Of a stretch of 64,000 nt of DNA, positions 1 to 12,134 are shown in pieces. The translations under genes and the position numbers were made by a program. The stretch's first letter is position 1; the number at the start of each line of letters is the position of its first letter. Origin of the DNA: Siphonodentalium dalli (taxonomy: Eukaryota > Mollusca > Scaphopoda > Gadilida > Siphonodentaliidae); the NCBI GenBank assembly GCA_032622095.1, contig CP136069.1, positions 127,119,450-127,183,449 of the forward strand, read 5' to 3'. The notes beneath the pieces were generated by a model. It saw only the letters and a program-made list of their open reading frames with translations. It made no database searches and was not told where the DNA came from.

Positions 1-1256
1 TGTGACCCGCTCAAATAAAACCACAATTATATGAAATAAAATATCACAATTGCGACAATAAACGGATAGTTTCCGCAGAAGACATGCTATTCGATCTGAA
101 ACCCACATCAGTTGTGAATTGAAAGCGGTAATTTAATGCGAAAAGAGACATTTACCGCAATGTTTACAAATTTTTAAAAGTATGCGAACTCAGTTGACCT
201 CGCGAACTGTGTTCGGCATTTTCCGTTGAAAATATTCCGTAGATTTTCGACTGACCACGCAAATTACGATGAATTCTCCATTGTAATCGTAATTATGTGT
301 GTCAATAAATAAAAAATAAATAGATTAATTAAACATTGAAGATATAAATGTAATACATTAAATAAATTACGGGGAATTACAACCCTCTCAAAGTTTAAAA
401 CAGTGTAAACACAACGACCATTAGAATAAATAATATGGTGCTACATTTCCCACATTTGGTGGACTTCAGCGAAATTAAGATATATACTAAGCGAACAGAG
501 CAATATACTGCTCTTGTTAAGCACACAAAAAATCAAACAAAATTTGTATAAATTTTTAACCTTAAGTTTGAAAAGTCCCACTAAAACGGAAGAACTATAT
601 TTCGAAACTGTGTGATTCGGTTCTCCGATTATTGTATCAACACAAAAGTCAAAATGCACATGGATGAAAATCACACGCATGGCAAGTCAGACACAAGAGT
701 TCTAATTTGCTCCAATTTTGACAAGTTGCTTGCGAAAATTGTCAACAAAACTACCTTTCTGATCCTCCATTATGTCATTAAGTTTTTAGTGTGGGAATTG
801 TTCTCAAAGCACATTGGAAACTGGACTTTGCGGCGATCGGGTTTCGCTATTTTGTTCGGAAAACCCCGCGCTATATATAGAAACGGAAACTAGAATACTC
901 AGAACAAACACCGGACAATGCCGAAGTTCTTCGGAACCTGAGTTCGGCTTTCAGTTAAGTAAACAAACAGAAAAAACAGCGATGTTGGTGACAATCAACC
1001 GGAATATTCTATGCGTAATTTAACATGAAAGTTAGATTATTATACACCATTATGACCATAAGATGTCTCTCTTTCCGATGTATATAGCATCATGTATTGA
1101 TTCATTAGGTAAATCGAGTAAAATACACCACAGATTCCCGCCACAGATCGTGGGCGTAACTCGTGTGATAGGATTGGTATGCAAGCGGGCTTGGACTAAA
1201 AACAGCAAATCGCCATCCCAATATCTTAGCTGGTTTTAGTACAAGAAGACTTGGAC
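1..1256. repeat. Dispersed repeat, copy A, with unique inserts
   Basis: Positions 1-220 and about 1013-1120 match 30130-30340 and 30391-30500 in the same order. Shared phrases include GTTTACAAATTTTTA-like stretches, GCGTAATTTAACAT and CTTTCCGATNTATATAGCAT. Copy A has roughly 750 extra bases between the matching parts. No coding sequence was recognised. Confidence 0.6.
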
Positions 1257-1344
1257 TAATAGAGTAATAGAAAATAGCTGAAATCATAAAATCATTTCCC
1301 CTGTTATGGCTCCCAGAATGCAACAGAATTCAAACTAGAGTTTA

Positions 1345-1408
1345 TTTTCAATGGAAGGGGAATAACTCTATATCTAAATATATAGAGTTATTCCCCTTCC
1401 ATTGAAAA
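1345..1408. repeat. Near-perfect 64-bp inverted repeat
   Basis: Two 29-bp arms starting TTTTCAATGGAAGGGGAAT surround a short CTAAAT loop. The same hairpin, slightly diverged, sits at the matching place in the element copy at 27149-27614, so it belongs to that transposon family. Confidence 0.85.
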
Positions 1409-1529
1409 TAATTGACTTTGTGCAAAAACTTGAGCACCGAACAGACATCAATATCTCAACAAAAACATGTTTACAGTTTATTACATCAAATAAATTGAAA
1501 ATACAATGTTTTGGAGCTTCCTCTTTCAA

Positions 1530-4500
1530 ATGGTATATAATATGGCATATATATTATATAATGTGATCTGGGGGTTCATGGTATATAATATGGCATATAT
1601 ATTATATAATGTGATCCGGGGGTTCATGGTATATAATATGGCATATATTTTATATAATGTGATCTGGGGGTTCATGGTATATAATATGGCATATATATTA
1701 TATAATGTGATCTGGGGGTTCATGGTATATAATATGGCATATATTTTATATAATGTGATCTGGGGGTTCATGGTATATAATATGGCATATATTTTATATA
1801 ATGTGATCTGGGGGTTCATGGTATATAATATGGCATATATATTATATAATGTGATCTGGGGGTTCATGGTATATAATATGGCATATATTTTATATAATGT
1901 GATCTGGGGGTTCATGGTATATAATATGGCATATATTTTATATAATGTGATCTGGGGGTTCATGGTATATAGTATGGCATATATATTATATAATGTGATC
2001 TGGGGGTTCATGGTATATAATATGGCATATATTTTATATATGTGATCTGAGGGTTCATGGTATATAATATGGCATATATATTATATAATGTGATCTGGGA
2101 GTTCATGGTATATAATATGGCATATATTTTATATAATGTGATCTGGGGGTTCATGGTATATAATATGGCGTATATATTATATAATGTGATCTGGGGGTTC
2201 ATGGTATATAATATGGCATATATTTTATATAATGTGATCTAGGGGTTCATGGTATATAATATGGCATATATATTATATAATGTGATCTGGGGGTTCATGG
2301 TATATAATATGGCATATATTTTATATAATGTGATCTGGGGTTCATGGTATATAATATGGCATATATTTTATATAATGTGATCTGGGGGTTCATGGTATAT
2401 AATATGGCATATATATTATATAATGTGATCTGGGGGTTCATGGTATATAATATGGCATATATTTTATATAATGTGATCTGGGGGTTCATGGTATATAATA
2501 TGGCATATATATTATATAATGTGATCTGGGGGTTCATGGTATATAATATGGCATATATTGTATATAATGTGATCTGGGGGTTCATGGTATATAATATGGC
2601 ATATATATTATATAATGTGATCTGGGGGTTCATGGTATATAATATGGCATATATTTTATATATGTGATCTGGGGGTTCATGGTATATAATATGGCATATA
2701 TTTTATATATGTGATCTGAGGTTTCATGGTATATAATATGGCATATATATTATATAATGTGATCTGGGAGTTCATGGTATATAATATGGCATATATTTTA
2801 TATATGTGATCTGAGGGTTCATGGTATATAATATGGCATATATATTATATAATGTGATCTGGGGGTTCATGGTATATAATATGGCATATATATTATATAA
2901 TGTGATCTGGGGGTTCATGGTATATAATATGGCATATATTTTATATAATGTGATCTGGGGGTTCATGGTATATAATATGGCATATATTTTATATAATGTG
3001 ATCTGGGGGTTCATGGTATATAATATGGCATATATATTATATAATGTGATCTGGGGGTTCATGGTATATAATATGGCATATATTTTATATAATGTGATCT
3101 GGGGGTTCATGGTATATAATATGGCATATATTTTATATAATGTGATCTGGGGGTTCATGGTATATAGTATGGCATATATATTATATAATGTGATCTGGGG
3201 GTTCATGGTATATAATATGGCATATATTTTATATATGTGATCTGAGGGTTCATGGTATATAATATGGCATATATATTATATAATGTGATCTGGGAGTTCA
3301 TGGTATATAATATGGCATATATTTTATATAATGTGATCTGGGGGTTCATGGTATATAATATGGCGTATATATTATATAATGTGATCTGGGGGTTCATGGT
3401 ATATAATATGGCATATATTTTATATAATGTGATCTAGGGGTTCATGGTATATAATATGGCATATATATTATATAATGTGATCTGGGGGTTCATGGTATAT
3501 AATATGGCATATATTTTATATAATGTGATCTGGGGTTCATGGTATATAATATGGCATATATTTTATATAATGTGATCTGGGGGTTCATGGTATATAATAT
3601 GGCATATATATTATATAATGTGATCTGGGGGTTCATGGTATATAATATGGCATATATTTTATATAATGTGATCTGGGGGTTCATGGTATATAATATGGCA
3701 TATATTTTATATAATGTGATCTGGGGGTTCATGGTATATAATATGGCATATATTGTATATAATGTGATCTGGGGGTTCATGGTATATAATATGGCATATA
3801 TATTATATAATGTGATCTGGGGGTTCATGGTATATAATATGGCATATATTTTATATATGTGATCTGGGGGTTCATGGTATATAATATGGCATATATTTTA
3901 TATATGTGATCTGAGGTTTCATGGTATATAATATGGCATATATATTATATAATGTGATCTGGGAGTTCATGGTATATAATATGGCATATATTTTATATAA
4001 TGTGATCTGGGGGTTCATGGTATATAATATGGCATATATATTATATAATGTGATCTGGGAGTTCATGGTATATAATATGGCATATATTTTATATATGTGA
4101 TCTGGGGGTTCATGGTATATATATTATATAATGTGATCTGGGGGTTCATGGTATATAATATGGCATATATATTATATAATGTGATCTGGGGGTTCATGGT
4201 ATATAATATGGCATATATTTTATATAATGTGATCTGGGGGTTCATGGTATATAATATGGCATATATTTTATATAATGTGATCTGTGGGTTCATGGTATAT
4301 AATATGGCATATATTGTATATAATGTGATCTGGGGGTTCATGGTATATAATATGGCATATATATTATATAATGTGATCTGGGGGTTCATGGTATATAATA
4401 TGGCATATATTTTATATAATGTGATCTGGGGGTTCATGGTATATATATTATATAATGTGATCTGGGGGTTCATGGTATATAATATGGCATATATATTATA

Positions 4501-5520
4501 TAATGTGATCTGGGGGTTCATGGTATATAATATGGCATATATTTTATATAATGTGATCTGGGGGTTCATGGTATATAATATGGCATATATTTTATATAAT
4601 GTGATCTGTGGGTTCATGGTATATAATATGGCATATATTGTATATAATGTGATCTGGGGGTTCATGGTATATAGTATGGCATATATATTATATAATGTGA
4701 TCTGGGGGTTCATGGTATATAATATGGCATATATTTTATATATGTGATCTGAGGGTTCATGGTATATAATATGGCATATATATTATATAATGTGATCTGG
4801 GAGTTCATGGTATATAATATGGCATATATTTTATATAATGTGATCTGGGGGTTCATGGTATATAATATGGTGTATATATTATATAATGTGATCTGGGGGT
4901 TCATGGTATATAATATGGCATATATTTTATATAATGTGATCTAGGGGTTCATGGTATATAATATGGCATATATATTATATAATGTGATCTGGGGGTTCAT
5001 GGTATATAATATGGCATATATTTTATATAATGTGATCTGGGGTTCATGGTATATAATATGGCATATATTTTATATAATGTGATCTGGGGGTTCATGGTAT
5101 ATAATATGGCATATATATTATATAATGTGATCTGGGGGTTCATGGTATATAATATGGCATATATATTATATAATGTGATCTGGGGGTTCATGGTATATAA
5201 TATGGCATATATATTATATAATGTGATCTGGGGGTTCATGGTATATAATATGGCATATATATTATACAATGTGATCTGGGGGTTCATGGTATATAATATG
5301 GCATATATATTATATAATGTGATCTGGGGGTTCATGGTATATAATATGGCATATATTTTATATAATGTGATCTGGGGGTTCATGGTATATAATATGGCAT
5401 ATATATTATATGTGATCTGGGGGTTCATGGTATATAATATGGCATATATATATTATATAATGTGATCTGGGGGTTCATGGTATATAATATGGCATATATA
5501 TTATATAATGTGATCTGGGG
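1530..5520. repeat. 48-bp satellite array, about 83 units, with higher-order duplications
   Basis: The unit reads ATGGTATATAATATGGCAT, then ATATATTATATAATGTGATC, then TGGGGGTTC. Two main variants (TATATATTATAT and TATATTTTATAT) alternate irregularly. Blocks marked by rare variants (CTGAGGGTTC, CTAGGGGTTC, four-G CTGGGGTTC) recur at offsets of about 1195 bp (2041, 3236) and 1507 bp (3236 to 4743). A local 324-bp duplication is seen at 4111 and 4435. Each unit has an imperfect AT-rich hairpin. The 48-bp length keeps frames open on both strands (MVYNMAYILYNVIWGF on plus), but 1-bp and 2-bp slips break them, so I do not call a protein. Confidence 0.97.
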
Positions 5521-5545
5521 ATTTGAAAATTAAGTGGGCCTTTAA

Positions 5546-5790
5546 ATAACAACTCATCATGGTCACTAATGCTTGAGTTGAATTGCATTTGGCCCATTCT
5601 AAAGTTAACTACAATTAACATATATAATTATACTAGCTAGCTATAGATCAGGCTGGCTAGATACTCAAATTGTGTATTGAAATCTCACATGGTGTCGACA
5701 CATTCCAGTATAATGTAAGGGGAGCAAACTTAATAAAAGCCCTTGGGCTTGTTGTTTAATCCCCTTTCCAATCATCCGATTATATATATT
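5546..5790. other. No gene seen
   Basis: AT-rich spacer between the satellite-bearing element and the next dispersed repeat. It holds short CTAGCTAG-type words and no supported feature. Confidence 0.5.
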
Positions 5791-8566
5791 ACTAGCAGGG
5801 TTACCCGGCGTTGCTCAGGTTAATGTATGCTGTGGATATTTGTTGGGAATAGAGAATGCTCTTGCTCAAAGTGTTATACGTTTTCTCATAAATTGTATAT
5901 TCAAATAGCATCACAAAACATGATTATTACAGTCATGGAATATAAGTAGTGGCTCACCTTGTCAAATGTCATTCTGTTTATCGCGATTAATCCGTTCCAC
6001 CAATAATGAAGTATTTATTTATTTACAACTGCGTATACATTAGACGTTATAATATGATACATGAACATCATAAACAAATTAGTTCGATAAAAGATGATAA
6101 TTGGGTTTTACATATTGAGATGTATCAATCAATCTAGTGGGTTGGACTAAGATCTCGAGGATACCTCCATGAAGATACAGATGTTTCAAAGAAATTTCCA
6201 GGTGCTCCTTTGTTCATGGTGCTATATATTGGCTAAATATTCTTAGTTTAAACGAAATGTTGCTGCGCAGATATATCAGCTACATGTGCCAGGCACAGAG
6301 CGAGATTTTGAGTTGTTTATGTCAGTCGATGAGTCTGTACTAAAACCCTTGTCAGATGTCAGTATTGGTAGGATCCTGAAAAGTCTTGTGCTACTAACTG
6401 CATTGTCTTGTATATCAGAAGAAACTATATTTGACTGCACACTGTGACCACTATTTTTGAACAGGCCTTCCATATCTCTTGACAATTTGTAACTTTTTGT
6501 GGAAACTGTATTGAATGGAACAGACTAAATTTTGTTATTATATATATGCAATCCTCTGACGGTTCGAGGTCTCTCAGTTTGCACGAATATATGTATCTCT
6601 TCAATAAAATGATAAATATACGTTTAATGCTTCTTCTAGTTATCTCTTTTTGCTAGCTCATTGTGTGAATGCCTTGATTGCCATTACCATATAAATATGA
6701 CTGTTAAGAAGATACAATTGTTCAAGTGACTTATGTGGGTCAACATATGTCGGGATTGTGAAATGTGAACGCCCAACTACTTAAAATGATATGGAGATGG
6801 CCTGGTGACTGTATATAACTTATATGTGGATATCGGCGAATAGCAATCTTATCAATGATAGTGCATATCCGCTCGCCATCCGTGACGCAAACGACACCAA
6901 ATGTGATTTAATTCATGGTATATCATTAGAGAAAAACGTGTATGAATTTGGTGGAATTTGGTTTATTAAATCAATTGTTGATGCAACGCTGACTCGAACA
7001 ACGCCATATTGCGAAGGTGATTATGTATTCGTTTGGTGGAAATCAGCGACAAAACTATTTCACCATATTTTTTTTAATTTCTCCCACCAACAGAGTCATT
7101 TTAGAAAATTTTAACCCGCACCATTATCTTCCTTGTAAAAAGTTACCCCTCTTAGAACGCCTTTGTGCCATCTCGATTGTACCGCGTGAAGTTATATATA
7201 GAACGCACACAGACAGACAAAAAGACAGACAGACAGCACGATTTTATTTCTTGTATCATTTGAGAAGAACGTGTCTGAATTTGATGGTAATTGGAACTAA
7301 AAATATTTTGTATCAATTTTGGTGACCCTCCCGTCCCTATTTCGGACTCAAGCTGCACACACTAAGACTCATTAGAGATTAGAGATGCATATATATGAAA
7401 TTGGTGAAAATTGGCGAGTATACAAATTCGTATCAAATTTAAGGTCCCCATATCTCTCACACATAGGGCACCAATTTGGTGTATCTAAACCACACGATAA
7501 GATTCCTCGTATCACTAAATCGGCACTAAACATATAGATATCATTTTTTGTGTCCCTCTCATCTCTATACACCACTGACTCGAATGGCCCCACTTGTGAC
7601 ATCCTTAAACCACACGATTACACTCCTGATATCATGGAGATGATTGTTTATAAGTTTGGTGATAATCGGCGACTAAACAATTTTTTTTATCAAATTTGGT
7701 GCCAATCCCTCCCCTCTCTATCTCTCACCCAAACAGCACCACTATGGCGTCTTTAAATCACGATTAGATTCCTCGTATCATGGATAAGAACGTGTATCAA
7801 TTTGGTGGAAATTGGCGCTAAAAAAAATGTGCATCAATTTTGGTGCCCCTGTCCCTTTCAATGCAACCCTGGCTCGAATGAGGCCGCATTTGACAGATAA
7901 AAGCCACGCCATTAGACTCCTCATACCATGGGGATGATTTTGTATAAGTGTGGTGGCAATCGGCGACTTATTATCAAATTTAGTGCCCACCCCCTCCCAA
8001 TCTCTCATTCAAAAACTACAATTTGGCATTGTTAAATCGCACAATTAGATTCTCGATTTGGTGGAAATCGGCGCTAAAATAAGTTTGATAAATTTTGGTG
8101 CCCCTCTCCCCTTCCGTTCATCCCTGTCTCAAACGACGCCACTTTTGACATATTTAAACCACACCGTTGAATTCTTCATATCATGGGGATGATTATATGC
8201 AAGTTTCGTGGCAATCGGCGACAGAAAAAAAATTCTGCCCCCCCCCCTTCCGGGCACCCCTGACGCGAACGGCGCGACTTTTGCCATATTTAAACCACGC
8301 CATTAGATTCCTCATATTATGGGGATGATTATATATAAGTTTGGTGGCAATCGGTGACAAATTTTTTTTCTGCCCCTCCCCCTTTTCTGCCCCTGACAAC
8401 AACGGCGTTACTTTAGAAAATTCTGACCCCGACCATTATCTTTCTCGTAAAAAGCTACTCCTAGTAGACCCCTTTGGCATCATCTAGATGGTCCCCTGTG
8501 AATTTCTATAGAACACAGACAGACAGACAGACAGACATTCGCAAATATAGATATAGATTCTGTCTT
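5791..8566. repeat. Dispersed element with internal units of about 120-146 bp
   Basis: It starts near ACTAGCAGGGTTACCCGGC and ends with CAGACAGACAGACAGAC then a short ATAGATATAGATT tail. This layout resembles non-autonomous RTE-like repeats of invertebrates. From about 6820 to 8410 the phrase 'ATTAGATTCCTCATATCATG ... TTTGGTGGCAATCGGCGAC' returns near 7610, 7756, 7901, 8033, 8155 and 8292, with C-rich runs between. An earlier CAGACAGAC stretch sits at 7204-7235. No coding region; the open frames here are random. Confidence 0.65.
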
Positions 8567-8938
8567 ACTGTAAAATATTTGTCAAATGTTTAAACGTGTT
8601 ATTTTTTGATTGGAATAAAATATGTTTACATCAAGTATAAATTAACCTCTTGGCTGTTATATGTCAGTACTCACTATACGTCTGTCCTGAGTACGGACCT
8701 ACTTCAGCATACTAGCGGTTGCTCATTATTCATAACCTGACCTAAGAAATGCATACATCAGAACCATTTTATCTGAACGTATGAAACAGTGTATGATGTT
8801 CCAGGTTTGTGAATGATAAAGCTATTCTATGGTTTTTTGGATATTCCCTTTATATTTTTCCACTAGAAAATGGTAAAAACTTCAACAGCACCATACACGA
8901 CGTAATGACATCATTCAGCAGTGAAGAGATTAAGACAT
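8567..8938. other. No gene seen
   Basis: Unremarkable AT-rich sequence with no repeat partner noticed in the window. Confidence 0.4.
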
Positions 8939-8942
8939 AATT

Positions 8943-9400
8943 GTGACCCGCCATATCAAATCCAGTCGGAAGTCGGGATTTTTTTTACCCTGTGCCAATG
9001 CATTCTCTTATATATGCAAGTCGACCATAGGTCGCCTCGCATATATAAGAGAATCCATTGGCCTAACAATTTTTTACAATTTTAATAATTTGTTCTTGTA
9101 TTTTTTAACAATTTTATAATTTCACCCAGAGCCCCAGACAAACATGAGCAGACGACACTCTTCTATGTGCTTCTATATATGTGTGGGGCTCCCTGCAGGG
9201 TAATGGATGTTTTTTTATTTTATGTCCTAAAAATTGTAAGAAACATTTATTTAAAAAACATGATAAAAAATTGTTAAGCCAATGCATTCTCTTATATATA
9301 TATGCGAGGCGACCTATGGTCCACTCGCATATATAAGAGAATGCATTGGCACAGGGTAAAAAAATCCCGACTTCCGACTGGATTTGATATGGCGGGTCAC
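8943..9400. mobile_element. Double-hairpin element with GTGACCCGCC termini
   Basis: Terminal inverted repeats of about 45 bp begin GTGACCCGCCATATCAAATC and end in its complement. Inside are two hairpins of the CCAATGCATTCTCTTATATA module separated by a TTTTTTAACAATTTT-rich loop. AATT flanks both ends, which may be the target duplication or an extension of the inverted repeat. Confidence 0.8.
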
Positions 9401-9751
9401 AATTGTCCAAACATTAAGAGAAATTCAAAACACAAAGTGAAGATTGTCTAGATTTATCTTCCGGCATGGGCCACAATTACAACTTCCACATAATTTTTAT
9501 AAAACCAGACTTCAAGACCACAATTAGCTTTTATACGCCCTTTTATAATGAGGTGTTATAGCTACGATTACATCTCAACTTTGTCAGCTTGTCGAAGGCG
9601 CCCCCATTTTGGACATTTAGAAATCATCATATCTCAAAACTGAAACAGGTGTTATTATAAGAGTCTTCGGTCAACTTGACATTCATGCCCAATCAGAAAA
9701 TTAGCACAATGTTGTTCAAGATGGATTTACACCCGAATGTCTACAAGTACA
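9401..9751. other. No gene seen
   Basis: AT-rich spacer between two palindromic elements, with no supported feature. Confidence 0.4.
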
Positions 9752-9887
9752 TACAGTAATGCTCTAATTAATCGACTGTTGAGAGCTTTCCGATGAATGG
9801 CAACAAGTCATATTTCCGACTAAATCCTGAAAAGTTACCCATAATTCTGCTGTGGTTAAGGAGTCGATTAATTAGAGCATTACTGTA
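9752..9887. mobile_element. Mariner-type palindromic MITE, one arm shortened
   Basis: Ends are TACAGTAATGCTCTAATTAA and its complement. The TA target and CAGT start fit the Tc1/mariner class. The right arm matches the complete 217-bp palindrome at 61847-62063, while most of the left arm is deleted. Confidence 0.75.
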
Positions 9888-10039
9888 TAGCTGCACTCTC
9901 ACAAGTCAGTCGCTTATAAACAGGGAATGTGTAGAATTATGTGACCCGCACACACACAATTGCTAGAAGCAGAATCGCTCTATTGTAAGTAACTTGGATG
10001 ATTTTATAATCATCGGTTATTTTTATTCACCCTTTTGAA

Positions 10040-10420
10040 AAAAAGTTTCTATTATGTAATCAGTCTGTCCGCATCTGTTAAATTTTTTAGTTTCCAATTG
10101 ATAACTCTAGTTTGGATTAATTTATCTGAACCAAAGTTGGTACAATATGTGTATTTCCCAGATAAAAAATACAGGCCAAGTTCGAATATGGGTTCCATCC
10201 AATTATTTTTACATGAATTAGGGTCCTTTTTCCACTTAGAATTTCATAGCATTTCGTTTTCCGACCGAAATCTCCTATTTGGATTATTTTATTTGAACCA
10301 GAGCTAGTATGCGTTTCCCAGCTAAAACTTCAGGCGAAATTCGAATATGGGTTCTGTCCAATTATTTTCACACGAGTAAAGGCCATTTTTTTACTTGGAA
10401 TTTGACCGCATTTTGGCATT
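10040..10420. repeat. Tandem duplication of about 165-190 bp
   Basis: Phrases such as 'TCGAATATGGGTTC(C/T)(A/G)TCCAATTATTTT' and 'TGGATTA(A)TTTATYTGAACCA' occur twice, near 10100-10220 and 10270-10390. Noncoding, just upstream of the zinc-ribbon exon. Confidence 0.55.
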
Positions 10421-10569
10421 GAATTTAGGGGTATATCAGATATTCTTTGTAAGCTTAAATTATTATTTGATTTTGCAGTAGTACAATTCAAAATGGTTAA
10501 AAGGGTATTTTGCCACACCCTAGCGATATTTTTCCACACCCTAGTGATGCTCTTGTTTTTTATTTACAG

Positions 10570-10768
10570 GGGCGGCGTTAATCTGCAATACAATAATGCG
10601 CAGGGTGACAGTAGTTACAATACCAGCGAACGAGAAAATGACTCAAGAAGCAATATATATGGAGTCCGATCTCATGCACATTATTGCCACGAGTGTGGGA
10701 CGAAGTATCCTGTGTCGTCTGCCAAATTCTGCTGTCAGTGCGGTGTTAGAAAGATGAGCGTCTCGTGA
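10570..10768 (+). CDS. Terminal exon of an unknown gene ending in a Cys4 zinc ribbon
   Basis: A good acceptor (TTTTTTATTTACAG, ending at 10569) is followed by an open frame to TGA at 10766-10768. The frame starts GGVNLQYNNAQGDSSYN, a polar, Ser/Asn-rich stretch. It ends with two cysteine pairs, YCHECGTKYP and AKFCCQCGVRK, in the spacing C-x2-C-x11-C-x2-C. That is the pattern of small zinc-ribbon domains often found at protein ends. An open frame also runs upstream through the presumed intron from 10493, but it lacks coding character. No earlier exon was recognised in 1-10569. It could also be a retained fragment of a gene captured by a repeat. The family name is unknown. Confidence 0.55.
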
Positions 10769-10990
10769 TAATCTGCTTATCTTTGTAGTTAGCTAATTTA
10801 TTTTTTCATTGTTTAATAGAAACTTGATATTCAAGGGTTTTGAAGAATATTATATCTAACATTGGGAAAATAGAAGGACGATGCTTTAGAAGCTGACTGT
10901 TGTAGGTCAAGATAATATGTATTACTGTTTGTAAGCAAATGGTAAAAAATATCCTCAGACCCATAGCGAACACTTCATCGGGTTTCTGTG

Positions 10991-11254
10991 TTAACCCTTC
11001 CATGACTGGAGCTTCCTGAAATTTTGCGAAAATCATGTGCCAATGCATTCTCTTATATATGTGAGTCTCCCGTAGGGAGCCTCGCATATATAACAGAATG
11101 CATTGGCCTAACAATATTGGCCTTGACCTTGTAAGCCAGTACATTTTCTTATATGTGAAAGTCTCCCTATGGGAGACTCACATTATTAAGAGAATGCCCT
11201 GGCACAGGATCTTTAATACTGCACAAGAGTATCTCCCATCACTAAAGGGGTAAT
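10991..11254. mobile_element. TTAA MITE, 'CATGACTGG' double-hairpin family
   Basis: Starts TTAACCCTTCCATGACTGGA and has two CATTCTCTTATATATG hairpins, the second one decayed. The right end is degenerate (ACTAAAGGGGTAATT). Consensus ends in this family are TTAACCCTTTCATGA and its complement, a TTAA target with CCCTTT ends as in piggyBac-like elements. Confidence 0.75.
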
Positions 11255-11349
11255 TGGAGGATTAAAATGGCTCAATACTACCAAATTATTTTGGTTTCTA
11301 TTGTATAGCAGTTGTTAGCCATACCATTTTCATGATGACATGGTACAGA

Positions 11350-11868
11350 AGAAAACCTAGTCTCTTCGAAAAGCCGACGAAACTCCTATAGGATGTACGT
11401 CTCTAGATGTGTCCATTATATTTCATTTCTCTGAAGACACGGCATTCCCAACATGACGTAATAAACCATTTCCAAATATGTAGTGAATTCCTGGTGTAGT
11501 AAATGTTTGTGAGAATCGTAGTATTTAGAAATAGTTATAAATACAACCAGATGCGAAAGAATAATCAGTCATGAATATCATTGACTGATAAAAACTCCGA
11601 AGATGATGTCTCCTATAATTTGATGAGTAAAATGAATTATGGATATATTGCCTGTATTCAGTTTTCCAACAATAGTTGTGTTTGACAAAAATCGTCATTA
11701 TCTCTGATCTGTGAAGTGATCTATTATGCCATAAACCAATGAAATCGCACATAGTCTGCCACTCTCCAATGAAATGGAGGGAATCCCTTCAAAACAGAAA
11801 CTAATTTTAATAGAGATGTAGATCCGATAGGAGTTTCGTCGGTTTTTTAAAGAGACTGGAGAAAACCA
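11350..11868. mobile_element. DNA element with inverted termini of about 45 bp
   Basis: The left end holds AGTCTCTTCGAAAAGCCGAC and GAAACTCCTATAGGAT. The right end is the diverged complement (ATCCGATAGGAGTTTCGTCG). The interior has no coding sequence and no target duplication was identified. Confidence 0.6.
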
Positions 11869-11919
11869 AGTTATAGATTTGCAATATTTCATTTGTGTGT
11901 ACTCTGCCACTGCCTTGAT

Positions 11920-12134
11920 TTAACCCTTTCAGTGCCAAGTCCGATTTTTGTATCAACCCATATTTCCTTGATCATTTTTCAAATTTATTGATTATAATAA
12001 TGTGATACATTGATGGAAAGAGCTCTTAGAGCTCTTTCCATCAATGTATCACATTATTATAATCAATAAATTTTTAAAATGATCTAGGAAATATGGGTTG
12101 ATACAAAAATCGGACTTGGCACTGAAAGGGTTAA
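11920..12134. mobile_element. TTAA palindromic MITE, 'AGTGCCAAGT' family, copy 1
   Basis: 215 bp including TTAA at both ends. Almost the whole element is one inverted repeat running from TTAACCCTTTCAGTGCCAAG to a centre at GAGCTCTTAGAGCTC. Other copies are at 33800-34014 and 51081-51295, all exactly 215 bp. Confidence 0.92.

Larger units (their letters stand above)
1257..5545. mobile_element. TTAA-target element copy holding an expanded satellite
   Basis: The left part (1257-1529) and right end (5521-5545, GAAAATTAAGTGGGCCT then TTAA) match the compact element at 27149-27614. The left terminal repeat, AGGCCCACTT, is absent here, so this copy is 5'-broken or rearranged. The satellite replaces the single 48-bp unit found in the compact copy. 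Confidence 0.75.

Noticed and set aside
1506-5465. Long repetitive open frames on both strands as protein genes
   Set aside because: They follow from a 48-bp unit without stops; frames break at 1-bp and 2-bp slips, both strands are open equally, and there is no start context or splice signal.
1530-5520. CRISPR-like array
   Set aside because: Units are contiguous with no unique spacers, and the DNA is eukaryotic.
9114-9410. 98-residue minus-strand frame
   Set aside because: It lies wholly within a palindromic MITE.
10493-10569. Coding extension upstream of the zinc-ribbon exon starting at Met 10493
   Set aside because: The stretch ends in a strong acceptor with a T-rich tract and reads like intron; a single-exon gene from this Met is less likely, though not excluded.
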